The notes below the pieces were generated by a model. It did not search any database. It had not been told where the DNA came from and worked only from the letters and a program-made list of their open reading frames with translations. A stretch of DNA of 64,000 nucleotides from Papilionanthe hookeriana x Papilionanthe teres (taxonomy: Eukaryota > Streptophyta > Magnoliopsida > Asparagales > Orchidaceae): assembly GCA_022702705.1 (NCBI GenBank), contig CM040427.1, forward strand, positions 19,615,625 to 19,679,624, given 5' to 3'. Position 1 is the stretch's first letter. Each line of letters starts with the position of its first letter. Below, piece after piece: positions 45,891 to 57,631 of the stretch. The position numbers and the translations under genes are program-made.

Positions 45891-48412
45891 TGAGATCATT
45901 CTTTTAATTTTTTAATTAAGACTTAAGTATTATTGAAGTGATTTATTCAAGGATTTTTAAATTAAAGAATAAATTTCCTCTTAATAATATGCCTACTTTA
46001 ATAATTCCAATTTCTATTATTCTTCCAAAATTTCAATTAATTAATTAATTAAAGTTTTATTTTAATCTATTTTTTTTTGAACTGGTTAGTAGGTTTCTGC
46101 CCTTAATCATTTAAGTTTCAATCATCCAAAATCAGTTTAAAATCAAATATTTTACCCTCTCCTTTTGATTAATCCTAAAATTTTAATTAAGGGTTGAAAT
46201 TTTTAATTACCTTTTTGCCCTTCAAGCTTAATAATTCTATAACTCACTAAATCAAGCTCAAATGAACTTGAAATTTTTATGTAACCTCACCCACATGTTA
46301 ATTAAGACATTAGAGGAGAAAATGTGATTTTTTTGTATTTAATTTATTTATGTAATTATTTTTAATGGAAAATAGGGGTTTTCAAGGAAAATTCAATATC
46401 ATGACCAAGGAAATGTTTCTATCCTTAAGAAAATTATGGGATGCTTCTCATGACTAGGGGACCATTTGGACCAATTTTGGTGATTTTTTGAATTATATTT
46501 TATTTACTAAAATTATTTTGACTTTTGGAGTATTAATTAATTTTAAAATAAAATTAAAGTTGAAAAATAGATTTTATATTTTTCTTAAATCTCTCTGAAC
46601 TCAAAGAGTCTAGAGAAATAAATGTTGTATTTTTCTGATTTGTTTTTTATTTATTAGAATTATTTTAGTGAAAAGGTTAGAAAATACATTTTTTTAATAT
46701 TAAAAATTACATCAAGCCTTTAAAATTCAATATCTTATCCTAGGGACTTAAGAAAAATATTTGGTTTGTTCCTAAGTAATTAGAATTCAAAATGTGACAT
46801 TTTGGTGATTTTTAATATTTTTATGATTTTATTATTTTTTTTAATTATTAAAAATATTAAAATAATGATAAAAATCAACTTTTTTAGAAAATTACAATTT
46901 TAATTTTCCTAAGTTCCTCTAATATCAGAGAAGCTCCAAAACCATTTTTGTGAATTTTTTAAAAGTATTTTGTGAGTTATGAATTTTTAAAGTTTAATTT
47001 TACCCATTTTGCTTAAGAGTCTTAATCAACCCATTTGGAGAGGTTAATCAAGTCCAATTAATTTCAAATTTTTATGAGATGTTCCTCTAATCCCAAAGAT
47101 CAGTGAAGAATTGTTTTTAAGTTAATTTGATGTGTAGTTAACCCTAATTGTTTCAATTTTGGGTATTTAGACCAATTAGGGTTATTCCAAGTGAATTAAC
47201 TTAAAAATTATTTTTCCTAGGTTCCTCTGGTCATAAGAAACATCACCAAATTTTCCTATACTGTATTTCTCAATATGCTAATTATTGGAATTAAATACTC
47301 AAAACAGTAACATGCAATTAAAAAATCAATAACTTCTCATAGGGATGGCCTCTGACCTTGGAAAATTCAGGGAATGTTCCCAAGTTCAGAGGCTTCAAAA
47401 GCCCTATGGTCTCATGCCATGGTAAATTTTTTATATGCATGGAGAATTGAAATAGTGCAGAGAGTAAATAAATTATTAAAAATAAAATACTAAATGAAAT
47501 TAATTTATTTCTTTTCCACATTGTTCTCCTCTATTCACTGAGCAAGAGGGTATTTTTATTTTATTTGTATGATTTTTCTACACGAAGTTATGGATTTTCT
47601 AAGTTCTGTTAATTAAATAAATCCATAAAATCCTATTTTTCTATTTATCCGAATCGGTGCCGCGTCATCCTTAGCATCTCCGAACAGCTACGCGGCGCTT
47701 TCTGGTTCGGCGCTGCCATCCGACTCATTGCTCAAGGGGCCCGCGGTTCATGTACCATCGCGCTGTCCAGCGCGATCCCGACCGTCCGCTCGATACACGC
47801 TCGATCCGACGACTCCTGGTCATTGTCTATGACTGGTGTGAACCCGTGACCGTCCACACTAAAACCCTAAGATCTCACTCAATTCTAAATGGATTTTCAT
47901 GTTCTTATGCTCTATGGATTCGTCTTGAAGAGATGAACACATCCACACGGTAAACATGCATTGAAATCGATTCATATCTAATGGAGAATCTCCAGGATCT
48001 CAGGAGGAAGAGAGAGTTCATACCTTTGCTCAGAGAAGTGAAGCTTCGATCTGAGAGTTGTGTCACGTTCGATTGGGCCCAAGCAAGCTCCAGATGAAGT
48101 CCCTTGGCCTGGTGAATTTCCTAGGTACAAAAGTGACCACAGCCGATCACAAAGCTTGGAGGCTGGAGCAACTGGGTGGCCTGGAGAGGGGGCTCTCACT
48201 GGGGAACTTCTCCTCTTAGTTTGGTGAAGGTGTAGGACAAATCAATTTAGAGATTGGCTCACTGTAGTGAAGTGTCCTGTTTTTGGGTGAAATTTGGACT
48301 CTGAAATTGAGCTCTGTTAATGGGGATTAAGGCAAATGGACACTGGAGATCAATTGTTCTAAGTGTGTTTCAGCACCTCTTCCATGGCCGAGAGAGGTGG
48401 TGTTTAAATAGA

Positions 48413-48420
48413 GCTGGCTG
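48413..48420 (-). promoter_or_regulatory. TATTTAAA core promoter box, LTR D
   Basis: The plus strand reads TTTAAATA. In reading order it is followed by CACCTCTCTCGGCCATGG, close to CCCCTCTCGGCCAAGAG in LTR C. Confidence 0.55.
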
Positions 48421-50817
48421 GAGGCTCTCCCAGGGGGAGTTAGGGGTTGGAATCGAGCTTGCTGCTGAGTGAGAAGAACGACCATGGTGGCCATTGGGCA
48501 TGGGGCAACTCGGCGGGTGAGAATTCCAAGCTTGGGCTCACATGATGCTCTCGGGTGTGGTGTTTTCCGGCGGCCTGGTGGGTGGCCGGCAGGCATGGGT
48601 CACCCTCAGGGTCAGGAGGTCCAGGGCTGGGGTTTAGTGTAGGGAATTAGCAAGGGCCTTGTGTAAAGTGGTTGAATTAAAATGGAATGGGGTAAGGGTG
48701 TATTTTGGCTAAGTTTGGTCAAATGCATGGATTGGGCTAGGTGAACCTCCCCATGGCTAGTTTGGGCTGAAGAGAAAGTGGTTTAGGTCAGCTTAATTAG
48801 TGGGGAAGGGTCACCATCCAAGTACAATTAAGTTTAAGCAAGGTTTAGGGGAGACATGGGAGTGGTTAATCACTCTTAAAATAATCATTAAAGGGTCCCC
48901 TCTTCTTGCCATTTTGGGTATGGTGAAGTGTCCAAGGCTTCCATGGCTCACATGTGGCTCATCCATGGCTTCATGGCTCACCTTTGGCTTGGGAAAAGTT
49001 AAGTCAACTTTCATGAGGAAGGATTTTGTCATTATTGGCATTTTGGTGAGAGTTATCATGAGGTTTATTTTTGAATGGTTTGATGGTGAATTTGAAATTT
49101 AGGGAAGGTTATAATTGGAATGGATGATGAAGTGTAGTATCATGTAGGCATTAGAGTCAAATTTGGGCCTTCAAAATTATTTTAGGAGTGGGCTTTTTTA
49201 GGAAGGCTTAAGGAAGTGGGCCTTAGGTTTTAAAATTTATTTATGGATGGAATTTTTTGTAAAATTTTTGGCCAAATAATTATTGGGTTTGGTTTAGGGA
49301 TGTGTCATGAGTAATTTGAAATAAACTTGAGGTGATTTGGAATTGGATTGGGTCTAATTTGGGTCTCTTTGGTAATAGAGTCCAAATGGGTCAAAATGAG
49401 TTATCTTGGGCTAAAGTTAGGCTAATGTTAAAGTTGATGTAAAATTAATGTTAGGAAATGTTTATGGGGGTGTTACAAATAGGTTTCAACCTTGGTTGTG
49501 TGTTGATTTTGGGATTTCGGCCCATTTGGGTTAGGTTTGGGTGTAGGCCCATTTAAGGAATTTTGGGTTTGGGTTGAAATTGAGTAATGTTTGGGTCCAA
49601 ATTTTGGACAAATCATGTTAGTGTTTTGTTTTTGGGGATGCTAGAAAGGTTTTAGAAAAGATTTGGGTCAAATTGGGATTGAATTGGGTTGGTTTGAGCT
49701 AGGTTTAGGTCATGGGTCAAAATTGGGCCCTAAACTTTTAAAAATGAAATTGGATTCAAATGCCAATCAAATTGGGCTTGAATTTGGTTTAGATTGATAT
49801 TGGGGATATTGAATTGAAGTTTAGAATTGAATTGGACCAAAATTGAGACCAATTGGGGTGATTTGGTTTGACTTTGGGTTCATTTGGGTTTAAAATGGGC
49901 TAAATTGGGGGTTTTGGTAAAAGTGGGGTAAATTCACAAAATTATCCCATGGTGTAGTTGGACAAAATGAAATTGGGAATATTTGGGATTTTCTGGAATT
50001 TTATGGGAATTTTCTGGAATTTTATGGGAATTTTCTGAATTTTTGGATTTTTGGGCCAAGAGGGGCATTTTGGTAATTTGGAGGGTATTGGGGGTATTTT
50101 TAGAAATTTTTGTATTTTTGGCTGGAGATGGTCAATTTGAGTGGGGGGAAAATGTTTAGGATTGATTCTGAGGACTTTTGGGAGATTTGGAGATTTTGGA
50201 GGACTTGGGCAATTTCAAGGGCTTTTGGTAGGTTTGATAGGTGTAGGGTCCTCGGGGTCAAAAATTGAAATTTTGGAAGAATGAAGATTGATCGAATATG
50301 AGTGAAATGGAATCACTTTGGTTGAGTCATGAAGTCATATTAAGCCTATATGAGCCATGAGAGGACTCATTGGAGGCATTCACTATGTTGTTCCTAACCC
50401 TCTTAACCAGGGGCTTATGGGTTAAGGTCCATCCATATAAATTACCTACACGAGTCAGGGAGTCAAGTTGGGTATGGGTGTGGTTTTAGGATTTAGATTG
50501 TGTGTGTGAGAATGTAGAGTATGAGCGTAGTGAGTGTGTAAGTCAACCCTCACCAGACCAGGCCACCCAGGGTAGTCCTAAGGCCAAAGAGTCCTATAGG
50601 GAACTCATCCTTTAAACCTTCACATTTGATTTCAAACCTCTAGGTGATTAGGGGTCTACAATCAAGCTTGTGGGGTTTGCAGGGAGTCAAGAGGTTCTTA
50701 AATTTCTAAAGGATTAGTTCCACTTCTAGTCCTCTAAGATAGTCAAAGGAAAAGCCTAAGGCTAGATCCTAAGTACTAAAGAGAGAAGAGAAGACCTCAT
50801 CAAAAATGAGGTCAACA

Positions 50818-50822
50818 GTAAT
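50818..50822. repeat. Target-site duplication GTAAT, right copy
   Basis: Directly after the CAACA end of LTR D; matches 35767-35771. The host gag frame continues from it. Confidence 0.9.
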
Positions 50823-51692
50823 CCCAAAAGAGTATCTGAAAGAACATAAAAAGGTTCAGTCAATATGATTTTGGTCGATAAACTTATTCCTAATCCAAAT
50901 GACAAAGACAAAGATGAAACTGCTCAAGATAAATCTTTTGAGAAGATCCTTACGGACTTACAAATTACAAAATCTTCCAAGAAAGGAAAGAAAAAGAAAA
51001 ATAGAGAACCAAAAATGATTAGCGGTCTTCTAGACATAGGGAATACTGTGCCTTTTGTATCTTCTAGTTCTTATGTTTCTTTACCTTCCACTAGGATAGT
51101 TATCTCGGATAAGGGAAGGAAATCCCTTAAACCGTTAACTTTGTAAGACTTACTTTTTACCACTATTGTGAATAATAATACTTCCAATTCTATTTACATT
51201 TTTTCTATTTTGAATTATACTTCTGAAAATGTTTGTTCCAATTTTAATCCTGTAGATAATACTTAAATCGTACACGATTCTGACCAGTCTAACGACAATG
51301 AAAATGACAATAACATTAGTGACAATTTCGATAATGACAAAGACAAAAATGACACTGTCACACTCCAACTACAAGGAACACCAATTTCCATAGAATTAGA
51401 ACCTTCAGACTCAGAGATAAAAGCGTTGGACAGTAAACTAGAAGAAATGGTTGAAATTAATTTTCAAAGTGGAAATGTTTTGCTCCTATATTGGCTCCCT
51501 AAGAGAACGAAAAATAAATAGTCACATCGGAAAAGATCGTTCCTCCGATACACCCACAATTATTTACAAGAAATGAAGACATGCCTCAAACAAAGTGGAT
51601 TATAATGTATTAGCTCATTTGAGAAAATTACCAAACTCTAGTTCAAAATACCACTTGAAGAAGAAGAAGACAAACAAAAATGATTTGAGTCT
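50823..51692 (+). pseudogene. Gag of host element, part 2, with protease deletion
   Basis: Resumes with PKEYLKEHKK, then an open segment at 50865-51146 ending in TRIVISDKGRKSLKPLTL, the counterpart of PRIVVSDSGEKSLEPLTL in element 2. After stops it reads GTPISIELEPSDS (as APITIELEPSDS) and VDYNVLAHLRKLP near 51600-51635. Within about 10 bp the homology then jumps to the protease-RT linker (KIPLEEEED, compare RISLEDEKN). About 0.9 kb present in element 2, with the whole DPGAS protease domain, is therefore missing. The segment ends at the target site of LTR E. Confidence 0.8.
51688..51692. repeat. Target-site duplication AGTCT, left copy
   Basis: AGTCT directly before the TG of LTR E; the right copy is at 59830-59834. 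Confidence 0.9.
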
Positions 51693-53222
51693 TGTCGGCA
51701 TATTTTTAGGTTAAGTGTTTTGAAAAGGGGGTCGCCTACAAAAATTGTCGGTGAATTTTAAATTTTAAATTTAATTTAATTATATATATAATTTAGAAAG
51801 AAGTATTTGATTTTTTTAAAATAATTTTAATTTTGAAATATTTAAGATATTAAATCAAACCGATCTCACATCCCAAATAGTTTATATAAACAAGCACCAC
51901 ACCACAGACCGTGTATCTATCCTGAGGAATAGACACACTTCTTGATGATGGGGCTCGATTAAATAAACTTGAAGATTTGTGACATCTGTTTGGTCTGTGA
52001 ACCAATTTTATAAGCCGACAAGTTCTCCTGCTTAATATAAATGAATTAAGCAGGGTTTATATTACCTGGGTTCTTAAAGTTCCTTATAAGGGCAAGCCCC
52101 TATAGTTAATTATATCTTAAACGATGGGAATCATTTAAGAAAACTCTCAATAATGATCACTGGTTTTGCTCCCAAGAATTTCAAAGTTTGAGGTTTCAAA
52201 CAAATTGGATTTTGGAAATTTCAATAGAGAATAGCTCAAATTTGGAACATTTTATTTTTTGGAATCGAAGGAAGAGAAGTAGGGGATGTCATAGATCCGA
52301 AGTAAACTTCGGTGACTTCCCGACTGTCCTATTATTTTGCTTCAATTTGAGAGTTTATTTAACGTTTCAATCCTGTCAATTTTAGTTAATTAGGACTTAT
52401 ACTTGCATGAAATAATCACACAAATAGCCTCGAAGATGTGAGGGTTTATGTCATACCAAATGACTACCTCGGAGTCCTAAGACCGGTTAGGACTTAATTT
52501 TCATAACATGATTATGCAAATGCCTAACAAAAAGTTGAGGATTTATGTTGCACTAGGAAAACTACCTCGAAATCCTATGGCTTGGTTATTTAATTTTAAG
52601 AAAGGTTTTGCTGAAGTATACACAAGTTTTGCTGATGAAGATGGCCGTGCTGCCCACTGTGCTCTAAGTTCCTTGTTGTTGCAGAGTTTTAGTTTTAGAA
52701 AGAGACAATCAGAAGATGAGAGAGGTGTTTTGGTTTAGAAAGGTTGAAAATTAAGGTGGCTTAGTATTTTAGTTAAAACAAATCTTAAAGTTGATTAAAC
52801 AGAACCGATTAAGATTCCACGGTTCCGTCATCCCGACACCGTTATTTTCATCGGATTCACTTAGTCCAAATGAATTTGCTATAATCAACTGAATGAGTTC
52901 CACACTTTCATTTAGACAGTAGGAAATCTCGTTAGCAACACGTGGGTTACATCATCCGAGGGATTCCCGATCATCCAACGAGACATTTTAATTTAGTTAT
53001 AGTTGCAGTTTTGTTGTTCTATTTTTGATTAAATTTTGAGTTGTTTTATCTTTTGAATGTAGTGGCGGTGAATTTTATCTTGTTGTGACTTTTAATTTAG
53101 TTTTGGGTTTCAGTTTTGTGGCTATCCTAAATGGTTTCAAATTTCATGCAGGGTAACATTCTTGTTTAACATGCAAGTTTTGCAAAAAAGAAAGTATATC
53201 ACATGTAAATAAATTGCAATAA

Positions 53223-55150
53223 AATAAAAGCATACCTGACGGGTCTTCTCGTCATTCTAGACTGCACTTAAAACACATGTCAGGGAATTTAAATATTTGC
53301 AAGAAACACCTTGGTAAAGCTAAAGGAAGGTTCTGGTTGTCTACCAAAATCCTAATCCTATTGCTAGTCAATTCCTATGACGTCTAGGTTCTTGTGTTTT
53401 GTTAAGGATGATTTTCTTCACCAAAGAACAATTAAGTTTAATTGTTCTTCTAAAACATCCCATCATATTGAGAAAGTGCTTAGGACAAGTCCTAAACATG
53501 TTTTTAATGCTTCTGGGATTATTTCGAGTCCAAACGAATTTCATTATACAGGTGAATTAATCATCTAAGAATTTAGTTAAGTTTTATTTCTTGCTCAGTG
53601 AATTTGGATGTTTGATCATCCTTGTGAGTAAGGCGACATTTCATTTAATGCTTCATTTAAGAGTTATGATAAAGAAAGCCTTTAGGGGTAAACTAGTTTG
53701 TTAAAGAATTTAACCGTTTTGATTAAGGTTGAATTGATGATTTGAGACAATCCAATTTAATAGTAAGGTTTTAGATTGATTTTTAAATGTTTTAAAATCA
53801 TTTTGGTTGAAAGAGGTGTTTAAATTATTTAATTCCATTGAGTTTTGATAATTCAAAATTTTTTTTAAACATTTTAAATTGATCTTAATTGTAACTTGTT
53901 TTGAGATTAACTTTTAACATTTCAAATTTGTTTTAGGTTAAGTTTTAAGTGATTTCAAATTAGCTTTAATGTTTTAGGTTTACCTTAATTTAATCATTAA
54001 ATCATTCAATGTTTTAAACTTTTAATTTAATTAAGGATTATTAATTTCAATTATCATTATGTTTTAGAGTTAATTAAGAGTTTGAATGTTATTAATACAT
54101 TTAGGATTAAGAGTTTGAAATATCATTAAATCATTCAATGTTTTAGAGTTAATTAAGAGTTTGAATATGATTAAATCATTCAATGTTTTAAACTTTTAAT
54201 TTAATTAAGGATTATTAATTTCAATTATCATTATGTTTTAGAGTTAATTAAGAGTTTGAAATAAAATCGTACTTGACGGGTCTTCTCGTCATTCCAGGCT
54301 GCACTTAAAACACATGTCAGGGCATTTAAATATTTGCAAGAAACACCTCGGTAAAGCTAAAGGAAGGTTCTGGTTGTCTACCAAAATCCTAATCCTATTG
54401 CTAGTCAATTCCTATGACATCTAGGTTCTTGTGTTTTGTTAAGGATGATTTTCTTCACCAAAGAATAATTAAGTTCAATTGTTCTTCTAAAACATCACAT
54501 CATATTGAGAAAGTGCTTAGGACGAGTCTTAAACATCTTTTTAATACTTCTGGGATTATTTCAAGTCCGAATGAATTTCATTATACAGGTGAATTAATCT
54601 TCTAAGAATTTAGTTAAGTTTTGTCTCTTTCTCAATGAATTTGGATGTTTGATCATCCTTGTGAGTAAGGTGACATTTCATTTAATGCTTCATTTAAGAG
54701 TTATGATAATGAAAGCCTTTAGGGGCAAACTAGTTTGTTAAAGAATTTAACCGTTTTGATTAAGGTTGAATTGATGATTTGAGACAATCCAATTTAATAG
54801 TAAGGTTTTAGATTGATTCTTAAATGTTTTAAAATTATTTTGGTTGAAGAGGTGTTTAAATTATTTAATTCCATTGTGTTTTGATATATCAAATTTGTTT
54901 TAAACATTTTAAATTGATCTTAATCGTAACTTGTTTTGAGATTAACTTTTAACATTTTAAATTTGTTTTTGGTTAAGTTTTAAGTGATTTCAAATTAGCC
55001 TTAATGTTTTAGGTTTACCTTAATTTAATCATTAAATCATTCAATGTTTTAAACTTTTAATTTAATTAAGGATTATTAATTTCAATTATCATTGTGTTTT
55101 AGAGTTAATTAAGAGTTTGAATATTATTAATACATTTAGGGACTTTAAAT
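53223..55150. repeat. About 1.04 kb tandem duplication inside LTR E
   Basis: Unit 1 begins near 53223 (CATACCTGACGGGTCTTCTC at 53231) and unit 2 near 54260 (CGTACTTGACGGGTCTTCTC at 54268), an offset of 1037 bp. Two near-identical plus-strand frames (53377-53568 and 54414-54605) show the same offset. The right end of unit 1 contains a smaller repeat of TTAATTAAGAGTTTGAA-type sequence, which may mark the junction. Confidence 0.9.
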
Positions 55151-57623
55151 CAAAGAATTGACATCTTCCTAAGTCATATCCCTGATCTTCATAATCCAAA
55201 ATTTTAATTATTCTCCAAAATTTAAATGATTTAATTAATTAAAGTTCGATTTTTGATGTTGTAGGTGATTAAATGGGTTTCTACCACCTAATTCCCTAAA
55301 TTTTAATCATCCAAGAGAAAATTAAGATCAAATATTTTACCCTCCCTTTGATTAGGCCTAAAATATTAATTAGGGTTAAAATCCCTTAATTACCTTTATG
55401 CCCTCTTAAGCGTATTCACTTCATAACTCACTAAATTGAGCTCAAATGAATTTGAAATTTTTATGTCACCTTACTCACATGTCCATTAAGACATTAGAGG
55501 AGAAAATGTGATTTTTTTCATTTTTAATTTAATTTATATAATTATCTTAATGAAAAATAAGGATTTTCAATGAAAATTCACCAACATGACCAAAGTAGAG
55601 TTTATGTCCTTAGGAAAGTTATGGGATGTTCCTACTAACAAAAGGACCACTTGGACCAATTTTGGTGATTTTTGAATTATATTTAATTTATTATAATTAT
55701 TTTAAGTTTTGAAGTTTTAATTAATTATAAAATTAAATTAAAGTTAAAAATAAGTTTTATATTTTTCAAAAAATCTCTCTAAGGTTTGGAACCCATAGAA
55801 ACAAATTTTATATTTTTTATGATTTTTGGTTGATTTATTGGAATTATTTTAGTGAAAAGTTAAGAAAATCCATTTTTAAAATATTAAAAATTATCCTAAG
55901 CCTTTAAAAATTAATATCTTAACTTAGAGACTTAGGAAGATTAGGGGAATGGTTCCTAAATGATTAGGAGACCAAATGTGACATTTTTATGGATTTTAAT
56001 ATTTTTGTGATTTTTATAAATTTTTAATTATTAAAATATTCAACAATGAGTTAAAAATGAAAAAATTTGAAAAATTCCAATTTTAATTTTCTTAGACTTC
56101 TCTGATACCAGAGAGGCCTCAAAATTGATTTGGTGGATTTTTTAGGTGTATCTTAGACTTTATGAATTTTTTAATTTTTAGAATAGCTATGTCACTTAAT
56201 TAATTCATTTAATGGGTTAAATTAGTTCTAATTGATTTGAAATTTTTATGTGAGGTTCTCTGTATCCTAAGTGACAGTGGAGAATTAATTTCATGTGTTT
56301 TTGATGTGTGGTTACTCCTAATTAATTAAAGTTCAGTTTTAAGTGTTTAGGCTAATTAGGGTTATTTTTAAGGAGTTAAATCAAACCATAATTTTCCTAG
56401 GGTCCTCTGGTCATAAGATACCTCCCCTAATTTTTCTAGATTTTTATAATCAACATGAAAATTATTGGAATTAAAATACTAAAACAGACACAAAAATTTA
56501 GAAAATAGATAACTTGTCATAGAGATGGCCTCTAGCCTTAAAAAATTCAGAGAATGTTCCTAAGGTCAGAGGCTACAAAAGTCCTATGGTCTCATGCCAT
56601 GTTGAATTATGTATGAAAATGGAGAATTAAAACATCACAGAGAGTATTTAAATCATTAAAATTCATAGACTTAACAAATTAACTTAATTTTTTTCCACAT
56701 TATTCTCCTCTATTCACTGAGCAAGGGGGTATTTTTTTTTATTTTTATGATTTTTCTATGCAAAGTTATGCATGTTAAAAAATTAGGGTATTTAAAAAAT
56801 TCAAAAATACCTTATTTATCTACTTAAACACGTCGGTGCCGCGTCATCCTTGTCCGGGTCGAAGCTCCATGGGGCGCGCTCCTATTCGACGCTGCCATCT
56901 GACTCGGCAGCCACGCGGCCCACTATCCCGTTCCATCTCCTCGTCCGACCTGATCTCCACCGTTCGTTCATTACACATGCCATCAGACGGTGGCTGGTCA
57001 TCGTTTACGACTAGTGCGTCCCAGGAGCCATCCACGTTCTAACCCTAAGATCTCCCTCATCTCTCAACCAAATTGCGTGATCTTGAGCTCTATGAACTCG
57101 TCTCAACAAGACGAACATATCTATATGGCTATGATGCTTTGAAATTAACTCAAACAAAATGGAGAATCAAAATAAGCTCTCGGGAAGGAGGAGTTCAATA
57201 CCTTGGCTCTGAGAAGTGAAGCTTCAATCAGAGGGGCTTGGCATGTTCGTTGGAGTCTGAGGAAGCTAGGGATGAAGCCTGGAGCTGTGGTGAAATGCCT
57301 AGACCTGACTTCCACCAAGACCGATTTCGAGCTCTGACCAATAGAAGGAATGGCTGGCCTGGTGAGGGGGCTTCCACTGGGGAACTTCTTCTCTTGTTAT
57401 GGTGATGGTGCAGGGTCGATCAATTTGAAGATTGGCTCACTGTAGTGAAGTGTCCTGTTTTTGGGCTTAAAATTGAGCTCAGAAATTGAGCTCACAGAGA
57501 GGATTTTAGGGCTAGATTTCAGTGGGGATCAACTGCTCTAGGTTAGGAGAGGAGTTTGGAACCAATTTGCAGGGTTTTTCTAAGGTCCAGTGCATCCAAC
57601 CTTTTGGCCGTGGAGGTGAGGAG

Positions 57624-57631
57624 TTTAAATA
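57624..57631 (-). promoter_or_regulatory. TATTTAAA core promoter box, LTR E
   Basis: The plus strand reads TTTAAATA in GAGTTTAAATAGCC; position and flanks match LTRs A, C and D. Confidence 0.55.

Larger units (their letters stand above)
43929..50817 (-). mobile_element. Solo LTR B/D, right part
   Basis: 6889 bp that take up the LTR sequence exactly where LTR B breaks off (AAATTTCGAACAATTT against AAATTTGGAATATTTT in LTR A) and end in GAGGTCAACA at 50817. With LTR B the total is 7425 bp. It includes the 26-nt AG/GT block (44928-44953), pentamer array (45533-45890), GC-rich patches (47650-47860, 48540-48620), promoter box (48413-48420) and a U3 rich in TTTGGG words. No internal retroelement sequence is present. 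No genes are supported in it. Confidence 0.92.

Noticed and set aside
53377..54605. Two nearly identical 63-aa frames taken as a duplicated gene
   Set aside because: They are the same bit of LTR repeated by the 1.04 kb tandem duplication in LTR E; the matching part of LTRs A, C and D shows no such frame.
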